A DNA stretch of 64,000 nt from Holothuria scabra (Eukaryota; Echinodermata; Holothuroidea; Aspidochirotida; Holothuriidae). The translations under genes were made by a program, and so were the position numbers. The notes beneath the pieces are model-generated. The model saw nothing but the letters and a program-made list of their open reading frames with translations. It was not told where the DNA came from and searched no databases. This document shows, piece after piece, positions 48,831-58,950 of the stretch (position 1 is the first letter of the stretch; every line of letters starts with the position of its first letter). The stretch is taken from the NCBI GenBank assembly GCA_037179385.1, contig CM074196.1, positions 33,876,486 to 33,940,485 on the forward strand, given 5' to 3'.

Positions 48831-50028
48831 TTAATGATTGCAAATGCTCTACTGTTAGACCAAATATGCGATGTCAATAATGGTGAGGGATGTAGACATC
48901 CTATGCAGTATCAAACAGACAACAGGGACAGAATGTTTGCAATGAGCCTTGACTTGCAAGGGTGAATGGGTTACTGGGTGGGCATATATATAAAATCATA
49001 TGGTGCAGATAATCTATAGGGTAGAGTAGAGTAATCTTTGTATTGACTCGTTAAAGAAATTGAAGTCTGAAGATGGGATAACATCACTTATTTAGGAATT
49101 GTATCCCAAGTGGTCATTATCATTCCGTAGAAGATGGATTATCCAATAGTCATAATAGGTGAGGTAAGTATTGCTAATTGATTCACAAAACAAGTTTTGG
49201 GTAAATGTAAGATGGATAAGGTTAGAAATAATGCATTATCATACACTGTTAAAAGGTTAGTCTTAATGAAAGGGTCGGTCATAAATGGTAGTGTAAATGA
49301 AGTGAGTTGGTCATACAAGTGTGCCTAGTGTTAAAGTTTATCGTTATTTGGGGACAGGCACATAGCCGCCCCCCTTTACCTGTGGGTATTTTAAAGGGAC
49401 AGATATCACAATCCATGCTTTATTAGAAGCTACCAAAGGTGACAGACAATCAGCTGTACAACAAGTATTACTTCAATGAAAACTGCACATCCATTATTCT
49501 CGTCGTGTTAAATGTAGGATTGTATTGAGATGCAGCAACATTGCTGCCTTAGATATATCCTATTTTGTTTTAGTAGTGTTACAAAGTTTACTCTGTTTTT
49601 AGTTGTTTCTGTTGTCCTCTATGAAGAGAAACACAGTCCACTTTGAAAAAACAATCACTTACATTTACATTAACTGCCACGACTGCGATTTATGTCAGAG
49701 AAGTTCTGACAAGATGATGGCGCATGCCTTATATAGTTCTTGAAATTGTTGATTTGCCAACATTTGATATGTCACAGTCATTCGGGTTCTAAACCAGGGA
49801 ATGCTTAAATTAAGTTTGTGCTTGAATCATACTACAGTGCATATTCCACATCATTTTGTCTTTTTGACTGTACAGAAAACAGAAAATACTTTTGCAACGT
49901 CTTTTATTACAAAATGTAAAGAATCTAGACTACTCATAAACTATTTAATAGAATGGACTTAAACAACTTTGCCCTTGCCCTGGGGAGTATCCTCTACCCA
50001 CTTGGAGAATGTACTGTTGGAGGCATAG

Positions 50029-50428
50029 GTCTAGAGCAGTGGTTCTCAAAGTGGTCACTACCGCCCCCTGGGGGCGTTGAAAAGTTTCAATGGGGTGCTG
50101 AGGAGTTTGCAAGCAATTGGGGGGTGTTGGCATTGACTAGGGGGTCCCTGGAGGTTCTCATACATTTGTGCAATAAAGGAACCTAGGAGGTTGCAGAGTG
50201 GTTGACACAGACTGTCTTCTCCAAAAGGTTTAGCAACCACTGACAAAAATTTACCCAATGTAAAACTTATCTTGGTTATTTTGGTGCTGGAAACTGAAAG
50301 TCAAAAGCTCAAAGTCAAAGACTTATATAAATATGATGGCATGTTGGGTGGGAGGGGGGCGTTGGATCAGTCATGGATGCCTTATGGGGGCGGTATTTTG
50401 AAAAAGTTTGAGAACTACAGGTCTAGAG
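50029..50428. mobile_element. hAT-type MITE with exact 8-bp target duplication
   Basis: The element 50037-50420 (384 bp) starts CAGTGGTTCTCAAAG and ends GTTTGAGAACTACAG, imperfect inverted termini typical of hAT. It is bounded by GTCTAGAG at 50029-50036 and 50421-50428, an exact 8-bp direct repeat matching the hAT nnnTAnnn/nTnnnnAn style. Subterminal CCGCCCCCTGGGGGCG and GGGGGCGGTATTTT blocks are also inverted. No coding capacity. Confidence 0.9.
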
Positions 50429-50945
50429 CCACAGAGGATAAATGAGGGTTATGAGTATGCTGTTACCAGAAAGAGGGGATTATTTAGTCTGCATAATATC
50501 TTGAAAATGTCTTTTGTGAGTCTCCTCGTGCCAACCCAGACAATATGTTTGTTTGTAACATATCCCACCAGAGGATATCATATGACCCTTTTGTAAAAAA
50601 AATGCCAATTTATTACTATTTCAACCATGCTCTTTGTATCATTTTGCTTCACTATGAAACAGCTGATGTGGTCTTTAGGTTTTAAAAATTGAAAAGAAAA
50701 AAAATGAGTAATGTTTATGTTAACTGGTCAGATCATAGATCTGTATCTCAATATCTTTGGATTTGGGATATATTTTTAAAGAGAAGTGCATGATGGGAAA
50801 GTGACCTGACATTCAAGAACCTTATTTCTTTAAAATGGTGATGCTACTGCCATGAAATGCTCTGTTTGCTACTGTATGCCCTGCATTTGTACTTTTACTA
50901 ACCTAAGAATGGGAAGTTTTGACAAAGGGATGGGTTAAAGAATGA

Positions 50946-51050
50946 GATATTATGAGTTAGCAATAGGTTATCAGGAGTTAACAGTGTGCTATCATGAGTA
51001 AGCAATGGACTATCATGACTGAGGAATGGGACTATATCATGAGTGAGAAG
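50946..51050 (+). repeat. Degenerate tandem repeat (TATCATGAGTAAGCAATGGA)
   Basis: About four units of 26-30 bp with core ATCATGAGT(A/G)AG(C/A)AxTGG(A/G) are recognisable. Spacing is irregular. Confidence 0.6.
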
Positions 51051-51974
51051 TGGAATCATTCTGTGTGATTAATTGAAATATCTTCATGGTAAAAGAATCG
51101 AGTAGCATTGCAGGCGCTTGAAGTCGAGTCCTTTACAGGTATAAATCTATATATACCTCTGGTATATGCCTGCAGTATACAATAAGTCATTGAGAGTAAT
51201 GGCATCTAAAAATACACATATGTTTACCACAGAAACATGATGTGTGATCATTGTTATTAGAACACTAGTTGTCATCTACTCAAAAGTTCTGCATATAATT
51301 TTTTTCACTTCTTACTTGAAATTTTCCAACCTTGTTTGGGCAAACAATCATTTTTAAATGGCAAAATTTATTGCCGTGTGTGCCTTCAATAGCAGTGCAG
51401 ACTGGATGATATTCAAGGCTTGCAACTAAATCCAAGTTTAGATACCAGCATATTACATCATAGTACAAAGACAAATATGTGTGGTCACATGATAGCATTT
51501 TAACAGTGGGTGTGGCTACGTGACTGGAAAGTAAATAAGAAAGAAAATCGGAGTAATAAAGAGTGATGTAATGTGAGGGTCATAGTAGATCTAGTCACTG
51601 ATTGCAAAATTTTTCTATGAAGTGGTTGGTATTGTCAACAAAAATTTCTGTCATGATCAGGAATTGGAGAAAACTATAGCCTGCCTAATTCGTGTGCATG
51701 ATAAGTGGCTATTTCTTCATGCTTGTTAAAGGGCAAAAACAGTTCCCCAATTTGGATTGGTGTGGTATTAGCTTTGTCATATTTCAGGATTCACTCTTGA
51801 GAGTCGTTTGATATTTTCTCTCGAAATTATGAACTTCTGGAGAATAAGGCAGTGGTTTACCTTGAATATGAAATGTTGAAGCCCTGAAATATCTTGAAAG
51901 ATACTTGGAAGCAAAATATGAAGAAGTGGAACCTGACTGTTGGTACAGTAAGTAGGTCGGATAGATGTTTAGAA

Positions 51975-52190
51975 ATTTACAGCCTAGTTTCTAACCAAAT
52001 GGTTTAAGACTGCAGGCCAAGACCTTTTTCCAGTTGGCTCTCTGTCTTGTTTTCTCTACTCTATTGCTTTTGCTGAGCACCAAGCGCAATGGCAGTAGAT
52101 TCAATTTTTAGTCTTTAGTATTACCCAGCCATGACTCAAACTCCAGACCTTTGTAGAGTTGGATATACATTGCCCTTCTACTTACCTCCT
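51975..52190 (-). repeat. SINE-A copy with decayed tRNA head
   Basis: CAGCCTAGTTTCTAACCAAA, GACCTTTTTCCAGTTGGCTC, CGCAATGGCAGTAGATTCAA and CATGACTCAAACTCCAGACC (complement of a degenerate B box) follow the order of 48590-48830. The A box is hardly visible. Confidence 0.6.
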
Positions 52191-52262
52191 AGTCACATGT
52201 GTGATCCCAAGTTACCTGCAGCTAACCCTGGGGAAACTGTCCAGGGTGATGAATACCTGCAT

Positions 52263-52376
52263 TTAAAGGGCCAATCCTCGCACCCAAAACTAAACTTGTT
52301 GTTGGGATTAACAGAAATTCTGAATTTGCTCAGCTCTTTGATTGACAGCTAATTCAAACAATGCAGATACCAAAGT
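52263..52376 (+). mobile_element. TTAA-type MITE family T, copy 6, left half (split by DIRS copy B)
   Basis: TTAA at 52263-52266, AGGGCCAATCCTCGCACCC and family blocks TTGATTGACAGCTAATTCAA and GCAGATACCAAAGT lead straight into the DIRS left terminus. The missing second half resumes at 58948 or 58951. Confidence 0.88.
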
Positions 52377-52390
52377 CTATTTCGCTCCTC

Positions 52391-52511
52391 CCTACCTCCT
52401 ATTGACCTATGTATATCGTTATTGCCTGCAATAACCGTCTGGCAAAAACCTAATAACACCGTGGTAACCCCTACCTAATGAGGGCGCGCTATACCCTAGC
52501 TACTTCCTTCT
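52391..52511 (+). repeat. DIRS left inverted terminal repeat, copy B
   Basis: The complement matches 58788-58907 over about 120 bp; the visible difference is one base in GGGCGCGCT versus GGGGGCGCT. The outermost part (CTATTTCGCTCCT, 52377-52389) is unique to the left end and reappears only in the ICR. Confidence 0.92.
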
Positions 52512-53297
52512 TCGTTTTTGCCTTCTTCGTGTTTACACGTGTGGGAAAATCGTCTGGTAAAATTCCACTATTTTTTACGTGCAATCTTCGTGATTCTGAC
52601 CAATCCTTTTTGTCTACGCCGTGGACTGCTCCTTGACGCCTTCTACCGAAACCATGAGTATCCTTTTTCTTTCAGGCCTTGTTTTTTTCGGGGTTTTTTA
52701 CTCTTAGCTTAAGTATCGAGGATTTTCGCCTTGCGCGATCCTCTCGTCTATGTAACTTTGTACAGGGAGCGGTCTCGCGCCGCCATTTTGTTCTCGGTGC
52801 GGGCTCCGGGAATTGCGGTCCGTGGTGGACCTTCCCCCCTCCCCCTCCTCTCCTCCCGTCCGTGTAGGTTGTCGTACGGGTTTCGGGGGTTTTTTCGTCG
52901 GCGGGCTGGCTTCCTATATATCTTTTTTTTTAGGTCCTTAGCCGTTCCCGCCCTCTCGTCTCCCTGCATGCATGTTTGGGAATCGTTGTTTATCGATCTC
53001 TATCCTTTTGCTTGTTTACGTTACCCTACAGTTTGTATGCATGTGGTAGGATTTTTTATGTGTTCTTTTTCATGTTTAATATAAGGTTTTCTTGCTGCAC
53101 CTAATGTGTTTTTGTTGTTGTGCAAGCATAGGCCTTGTCGTTTTGCATTGTCTTTTGACGTCATAGCTTAGGCCTGGCTAAACTCACCTCATTCTCGTTG
53201 CATGCTTTTATCTTATCAGTAATCCTTATCGATTAAAGCTGTCATTGTTGCATTGTGCTAGCCTCCCCGGCCGGCGAGTAAGTCTCTCTTTGTTCGT
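52512..53297 (+). other. DIRS copy B 5' leader
   Basis: About 790 nt between the left repeat and the gag ATG. A CpG-containing patch (52740-52880) and T-rich stretches are visible, with CTATATATC at about 52913-52921. Short overlapping open frames here lack conserved features and are not called. Confidence 0.6.
52777..52790 (+). promoter_or_regulatory. YY1-like site in DIRS copy B leader
   Basis: GCGCCGCCATTTTG matches the known YY1 core (CCGCCATNTT). It lies in a CpG-rich patch upstream of gag, reminiscent of the internal promoters of other retrotransposons. No experimental support is possible here. Confidence 0.3.
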
Positions 53298-55550
53298 ATG
53301 TTTTCCCCGGAAGGGGTTTTGTTTTCCTTATCTTTTTGCACAGCGTCTAATTCCTCCAAATGCAGGAAATGCATGAAATTCCGGCCGTTCCTGGACTGGG
53401 ACTTCCACGAGCTTTGTCCAGCCTGCAGACCATGCTCCCGGGTTTCCACCTGCCAGGTGTGCCGCAACTGGTCTTTCCGGGATTGGAATTCCTTGGAACA
53501 ACGAGTTGAGGAAAACGAGTTGGCTAGACAAAGGAAAGCCACTCGTAGGAGGGAAGCCGAGGCTTCCAAGGCAAAGGAAGGCAGTCATCCGACTCCAAGG
53601 AAGGATATTCCTCAATCCAAGGATAAGTCCGCAAAGGGGCCTGCTGCGGCAGCTTCCCCGAGGACTAGTGAGGTCGGTCCAAGCACTGCACGGTCAGGCT
53701 TGCCGAGTCTCCAAAGGAAAACCAAGGAAACCGACACCCCGGCTTCTCAGCCTCAGGCGAACCAAACCAACCGGGAAAGCCAAGGAAAAACCAGGGTCCA
53801 AGGACAAGGATGTTCCGGCATCCTCCCAGGAATGCTCGCCTACTGATCCGGGAAATTCCTCGGCTCTAGTCACCCAGGGCCTCGGCCCCGCCGTGCCTTC
53901 TTCCAGCAACCCTGGTGGTAGCCAGGCAACCCAGGGCGGCCAGGAGTTCCAGGCCTCTTCTGATTCACTTTCCGAGGACCACCCTTCCCAGGGTTCCCCC
54001 GCTACCGATGCCATGGACCTGTCCTTTTCCTCGGGTTTGCACTCTGTTGTATCCAGGGATTTTCAGGGTTTTCCGTGTAGAGGCCGCCAAGGACACAGGT
54101 CTAAGTCAAAGAAGAAGAGGAGACGCCATTCTTCGTCCTCATCCTCTTCCTCAAGGGAACGCCGGCACCGTAGGAAACGCCGTGATCCGGAGGCCTCCTT
54201 CCCAACCGAGGCCCTTTCCCAACTGGTGTCGCTGCTCACTCAGTCCGTGAACCGCATTTCAGCCGTTTCCCAACCAGCCCAGGCTCCGGCTCCTTCTCAA
54301 CCTTCTCCGGTTCCACCTGCCAGCCAGGGAGCTCCGATGCCAGCCCCCACCCAGCTCCAGGGTGCGGACCAGGCCCAGCTACAAGCAACTACCCAAGATC
54401 CCCAGTCGGACTTTCTGCACTCCCCGGACGACCAGGGGCAGTTGACTCAGCACCTAGATGAAGTTCTGGATAGCTCCGAGGACGACGCCCCCCTGACTGG
54501 AACGTCCTTTTCCAGGGAAGCTTTCGAGAAGGCCGTAGAAGTCCTTAGGAGACAGTTAGGTTTCGACGATCCTTCGCCTCAAGAATCCTCTTCTGCCAGG
54601 AAGTCGAGACTTTCCTTGAACAAGTCGCCGGCACCGGAGAGACCTGCTATGCCTGTGGATGCGGAGTGCTTTGACCGCTTTGACGCTCAAGCTAATGCCA
54701 AGGTCTGGCGTGCTTTTCCCAAGAAGCAGACCTCAGAGTTCCATATCAGCGACGAGGACTGGAAATCCTTTTTTGCTTCCCCGTCGATCCCGGATTCCTG
54801 CCTCGACAAGCTGAAAACTGCTGGTGCAGTGGACCGTAATGGGTCGTTCCGCTCCTCTTCTACTAAGAAAGCCTTTTCGTCCCTCCAGGGCATCGACCTG
54901 GCAGCCCGGACCGGCATGAAGTTTACTTCTTCGCTCTTGCTTATTGCAGAAGTTCTCTCCAAGTCTTTCAGACAGTCAGGCACGGAAGAAGTCTCCAGGA
55001 AAGACACCAGCGCTTTGGTCAACATCCTGGGCCCAGTGGCCAGACTTGCTTACGACCAGTTTTCTAGGGTGGCGGTGAGAGCCACCAAGGAGAGAAGGGA
55101 ACTTGTCCTAGACAATATTCAGTGGCCGTCTCCGGACATCAAGCGCCGATTCATGGAACTACCCCTCTCAGGCCCGGACCTCTTCGGAGGGAAGTTCGAT
55201 GAGCAGCTCCTCACCGAGATCAAGCGGCGAAAGGACATCAATAAGGCAGAATTTACCTTCTCCAAGCCTTCCACTTCAAGGTCCAGAAGATCCCCTGGCA
55301 GAGCTTCATCCCGTCAAGCCTCCAGATCTTCAAGCTTCCCTGACCGACGCCCCTTCTCGGCTGCTCGCCAGCAACGTGGGAAGCCTCGTTCCCAGCCCTC
55401 CGGAAGGAACTACTCTGGTCCGTCAACTTCGTCTCTACCTAGCCGTCGCCAGGCAGGGAACCTTCTGTACTGGTTCCCGGGGATCAGGGCACGTTCCAAG
55501 CTAAGCCCTAGGGATGCCCACCCTACCGCTCGTCCCTTGGCGGTAGGGGG
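53298..55550 (+). pseudogene. gag: DIRS gag-like protein, copy B (one frame break)
   Basis: The Gag-type protein starts at ATG 53298 in frame 0. Residues 22-55 hold a Cys cluster (CxxC, then 14 residues, CxxCxxC, 5 residues, CxxC), a probable zinc-binding module, followed by a basic, Ser/Pro/Gln-rich low-complexity stretch. Near 53780 the coding signal passes to frame 1 (from about GSKDKDVPASSQE). That frame continues with an SR-rich patch (KKKRRRHSSSSSSSS), TEALSQLVSLLTQSVNRI and the conserved core (AVEVLRRQLGFD, IDLAARTGMKF, LVLDNIQWPS, DLFGGKFDEQL) also found in copy A. The C-terminus runs without a stop into the RT in the same frame, so Gag and Pol may be joined, or a frame change has removed the boundary. 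Function is inferred from position and family. Confidence 0.8.
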
Positions 55551-57573
55551 GAGACTAATGAGATATGCTCACATGTGGGAGACTCTCTCACCGGACCCTT
55601 GGGTTCGGCGAGTAGTGAACGAAGGATACAAACTAGAATTTTCCAGCCCCCCTCCTCAAGGGGGATGCTTCCGAACAACACCTGTCCCGAAATCCCGAGA
55701 TCAGCGACATGCTCTAGAAAAGGAAATCTCGGATCTTCTGGAGAAGGAAGCAATTTATGCCGCCACAGACCCCGCACGGAGCCTTTACCGGTCCTGCTTT
55801 TTCCTGATGCCAAAGAAGCCGGACACATGGCGCCCTATCATCAATCTCAAACCTCTGAACAAAGCCTACATTCGTCCCAGAAGGTTCAGGATGGAGACTT
55901 GCCGTCATTCTCCCGTCACTCCTACAGGGATCTTGGGCAACATCCCTGGACCTCAAAGACGCTTACCTGCGTGTCCCGATCCACCCAACCCACCACAAGT
56001 TCCTGGCATTTCGTTACAAGGGTGTCGACTACTGTTTTCGGGCCCTGCCTTTCGGTCTCTCAACCGCTCCCAGAGTTTTCACAAGGGTAACAAGGACCGT
56101 CCTGGCTTTCCTCCGAAGAAGGGGCATCCTAGTGTTTGCTTATCTAGACGACTGGCTCCTCGTCGCCCGATCGGCCCAAGAAGCTCAGGAGATCACGTCC
56201 TTCACCATGAACACCCTCGAGGGTCTCGGCTGGGTGATCAACATAGAGAAATCCTCCTTGGTTCCGAGCCAGGTAGTCACCTACCTGGGAGCAGTGATAG
56301 ACTTCCGATCCGGTCTAGCAACTCCGTCGCCAGAGCAGTACTCTCCCTTCTGGAGATGGCCAGTCATCTCAGCTCACTCGACAAAGCTCCAGCCAGACTC
56401 TGGCTTCGTCTGCTGGGCCTCATGGCCAGCATGGTCGACGTCATACCGTATTGCCGCCTCTTCATGAGACCAATCCAGATTCACCTGCTCAAACACTTCT
56501 CTCCATCGACCAGCTCTCTGGCCAAGAAGGTTCCGGTTTCGACGGACGTCCGGCAGCACCTCTCCTGGTGGACGCTTCAACGCAATATCACTTCAGGGAG
56601 ACCATTCAGGGAGTCCAGGCCCAAGGCAACGATCCTGACGGACGCCTCCCTGTCGGGATGGGGAGCAGTTTGGGAATCACACACCCTGTCAGATCTCTGG
56701 AGTCCGGAAGAGTCTCAGTCTCACATCAACCTCCTGGAGCTGAAGGCTGTTCTACTGGCCCTTTCTCAGTGGGGCCCCTCTCTCAGGTCTCATCAGGTTA
56801 CGGTTCTCTGCGACAACTCAACATCAGTCTGTTATATCAACCGCCAAGGAGGGACGAAGTCACCCACTCTCTGCCGGCTGACATGGGATCTCCTCCACCT
56901 TTGCCGCCGGTTCAACATCCTCCTCAGAGCCTCTCACCTAGCCGGAGAGAACAACGTGATGGCGGACGCCCTGTCCAGGGGAACCCTTCAGGAGTCGGAG
57001 TGGTCCCTGTCTCAAGCATGGGCCAACCACGTCTTCCAGATCTTCGACAGACCGATGGTAGACCTCTTTGCCTCCCAGGCCAACGCCAAACTTCAAACCT
57101 TTTGTTCGAGGTACTTTCACCCAGAAGCTTGGAGGACCGACGCTCTGGCGTTTCCGTGGGACAACCTGTACGGGTATGCCTTCCCCCCGTGGTGCCTGAT
57201 ACAACGAGTCCTCCTCAAACTCCGGGACTCCAACACAGTAATCTTGCTAGTAGCCCCCTGCTGGCCCAACCAGCCGTGGTTTCCGCTTCTTCTGGAGATG
57301 TTGATAGACCAACCCTTCAGGTTCCCGGTCAGGAGCAGCCTCCTAACCCAGGCCGGAGGAAAAATCTGGCACCAGCGCCTCCAGCACCTCAAGCTGACAG
57401 CTTGGAAACTCTCATCGGACGTTTCACTAGTAAGGGCCTTTCACAGGAGGCTGCGGTCATCGCAGCGGGTTCCCGACGATCCTCAACCCTTTCCACTTAC
57501 GACTCGAGACTTGTCAGGTTCAGGGAATGGATGTCGCACCGAGATTTCGATCCCCTGGAAGCTCCTGTAGAGG
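55540..57573 (+). pseudogene. pol: DIRS RT-RNase H-Dam-like polyprotein, copy B (frameshifted)
   Basis: The RT begins around VGGRLMRYAHMWE (frame 1) with WRPIINLKPLNKAY. A net loss of two bases within 55893-55970 moves the frame to 2, which carries FLAFRYKGVDY, FRALPFGLSTAPR and the catalytic YLDD at 56141-56152. A one-base loss near 56330 returns to frame 1. RNase H follows with all four acidic positions visible: TDAS (Asp 56641), ELKAVLLAL (Glu 56737), LCDNS (Asp 56812) and MADALSR (Asp 56965). The distal DLFASQAN, YAFPPWCLI and PCWPNQPWFP blocks form the region called Dam-like methyltransferase in DIRS1-type elements; I infer this from family knowledge. The last about 690 nt are read in a second frame by the recombinase. 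Confidence 0.92.
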
Positions 57574-58452
57574 CAGTTGCAGATTTTCTCCTCACGCTGT
57601 TCAAGGAAGGGAAACAAGTGAGCACTATCAGGAACTACCGTTCAGCGATCGCTTCCGTGCATAAGGGGTTCCAGGACGGCTCAACTATTGGTTCCATGCA
57701 GGCCCTTTCCCGCCTCTTACCGGGTATATTCAACCGGAGGCTCCCTAGGAAACGACTGGTTCCTTCATGGTCGATAAACGACGCCCTGGCGGTACTATCT
57801 AAGCCGCCTTATGAGCCTCTCACAACACAACATTGGAACTACTGACTTACAAGACCCTCTTTCTCATCGCCGCAGCGTCCGGCCAGAAGACAGCGAACTG
57901 CATGCCCTGACCACTCAAGAAGGGTTTATCCGCTTCAGCCAAGACGGCGTCTTCCTCCTACCGGATCCATCCTTCCTGACTAAGAATGAGACCGTTTCCT
58001 TCTCCCCAGCGGAGATCTACCTTCCAAACATCGCCTCGTCCTCCTCCGTGGCCGAGGATAGGAAAGTTTGCCCGGTCAGGGCCCTGAAATGGTATTTAGA
58101 GAGGACAAAGCCAATTAGGAAGTCGAAGAGCCTGTTTCTGATTCCCAGATCTCCTTACAACCCGGCTTCAAAAGACACCTTGTCAAGATGGTTAGTCAAC
58201 CTGGTCCTGCCTCACTCCTCCTCAGAGGACAACGTGCATGCCCACCAACTTCGGGCCCACGCCTCATCGAGAGCTTGGTTTAGAGGGGTTCCATTGGTCG
58301 ACATCCTCCGGGCAGCGGCTTGGAAAACACCGTCTACCTTCGTCGCCTGCTACCTGACCAACGTGGTCTCTCAAGAAGGGGGCTTCGCTAGAGCTGTCCT
58401 AGGGGTTCCAGACCGTCGTCGTCCGGACCTCCCGCCTGCCGCTCGGTGCTAA
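56883..58452 (+). pseudogene. DIRS tyrosine recombinase (YR), copy B (two 1-bp losses)
   Basis: Integrase-fold recombinase. Frame 0 is open from before 56883 (an ATG lies there) to 57845. The recognisable domain starts around 57380 (SLETLIGRF, SQEAAVIAAGSRRSSTLS, YRSAIASVHKGF). Against copy A, one base is missing near 57826-57836 and another near 57880-57892, so the reading passes through frame 2 (LLTYKTLFLIAAAS) into frame 1 for the catalytic half. Box II HQLR is at 58243-58254, then AAWKTPSTF and the Tyr at 58351-58353 in ACYLTNV. The second loss falls in the box I Arg motif, where the copy A-type RGRRELHAL is not preserved. It ends at 58452, just before the ICR. Confidence 0.9.
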
Positions 58453-58456
58453 TCTG

Positions 58457-58555
58457 GATACATAGGTCAATAGGAGGTAGGGAGGAGCGAAATAGACTCC
58501 CCAAAACTCCCTGGTTTGGGAGTCTATGAGCTCCGATACCTACCTCCTATTCACC
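58457..58555. repeat. DIRS internal complementary region, copy B
   Basis: 58461-58498 is the complement of the left terminus (52374 onwards) and 58496-58551 the complement of the right terminus (to 58950), meeting at ACT 58496-58498. The hairpin ACTCCC/GGGAGT with a 6-nt loop follows. This arrangement matches a circle-junction template. Confidence 0.93.
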
Positions 58556-58559
58556 TCCC

Positions 58560-58787
58560 GCCTCCCGACCCCTAGGACTCCGACGGGTCTCTCCTGCGGC
58601 CATCTCCAGCACCAATGACGTCGGTCCAAGACTTTGCCGGCCCCTGGTCGGCCGCCGAAGGTGAGACTGGGCCTTTCGGTCCTTTTTCTTTTTGTGTAGC
58701 TTAAGCTCTTTAAGGGGGTAATTCTTTTGTGTGTGTGTGTTAGTCTTTTTCGCGTGGGGCTAGGTCCCACGGGTCGGCCAAAACGTA
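58560..58787 (+). other. DIRS copy B 3' noncoding segment
   Basis: About 230 nt between ICR and right repeat, with a GT-rich stretch (TTTTGTGTGTGTGTGT) near 58724-58740. No ORF is supported. Confidence 0.6.
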
Positions 58788-58950
58788 GAAGGAAGTAGCT
58801 AGGGTATAGCGCCCCCTCATTAGGTAGGGGTTACCACGGTGTTATTAGGTTTTTGCCAGACGGTTATTGCAGGCAATAACGATATACATAGGTCAATAGG
58901 AGGTAGGTATCGGAGCTCATAGACTCCCAAACCAGGGAGTTTTGGGGAGT
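58788..58950 (+). repeat. DIRS right terminal repeat, copy B
   Basis: 58788-58907 is the inverted partner of 52391-52511. 58908-58947 is the right-only terminal segment, complementary to the second half of the ICR and ending CCAGGGAGTTTTGGGG, followed by the junction triplet AGT. Confidence 0.92.

Larger units (their letters stand above)
34186..52262 (+). other. Noncoding, repeat-bearing DNA downstream of the second exon
   Basis: It starts at the GTAAGTC donor and is probably intronic at least at its beginning. No coding exon could be supported. Sections without any feature I could recognise are 35501-36656, 36939-37719, 37806-41203, 41326-43639, 45506-48589, 48871-50028 and 51051-51974; these are AT-rich with short homopolymers and G/C-rich patches. 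Confidence 0.5.
52374..58950 (+). mobile_element. DIRS1-like retrotransposon copy B, both termini present
   Basis: A 6577-bp element with left inverted repeat 52391-52511, gag, RT-RNase H-Dam-like region, overlapping tyrosine recombinase, ICR at 58457-58555 and right inverted repeat 58788-58907. The ICR equals the complement of the right terminus joined to the left terminus, with no visible mismatch. The right end extends beyond the shared repeat by the segment ending CCAGGGAGTTTTGGGG. The triplet AGT at 52374-52376 and 58948-58950 is shared by both junctions, with no longer target duplication. Frames are broken at five places or more, so this copy as written cannot make full proteins, though intactness of the ends suggests fairly recent insertion. 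Confidence 0.95.

Noticed and set aside
49127..49159. Possible 33-nt micro-exon ending GGTGAG|GTAAGTA
   Set aside because: The donor is good, but the upstream CCGTAG lacks a proper pyrimidine tract and the encoded 11 residues give no support.
53694..55956. Several minus-strand open stretches over the copy B gag and RT region
   Set aside because: They mirror the GC-richer coding strand of the retrotransposon, have no domain and are not conserved in copy A.
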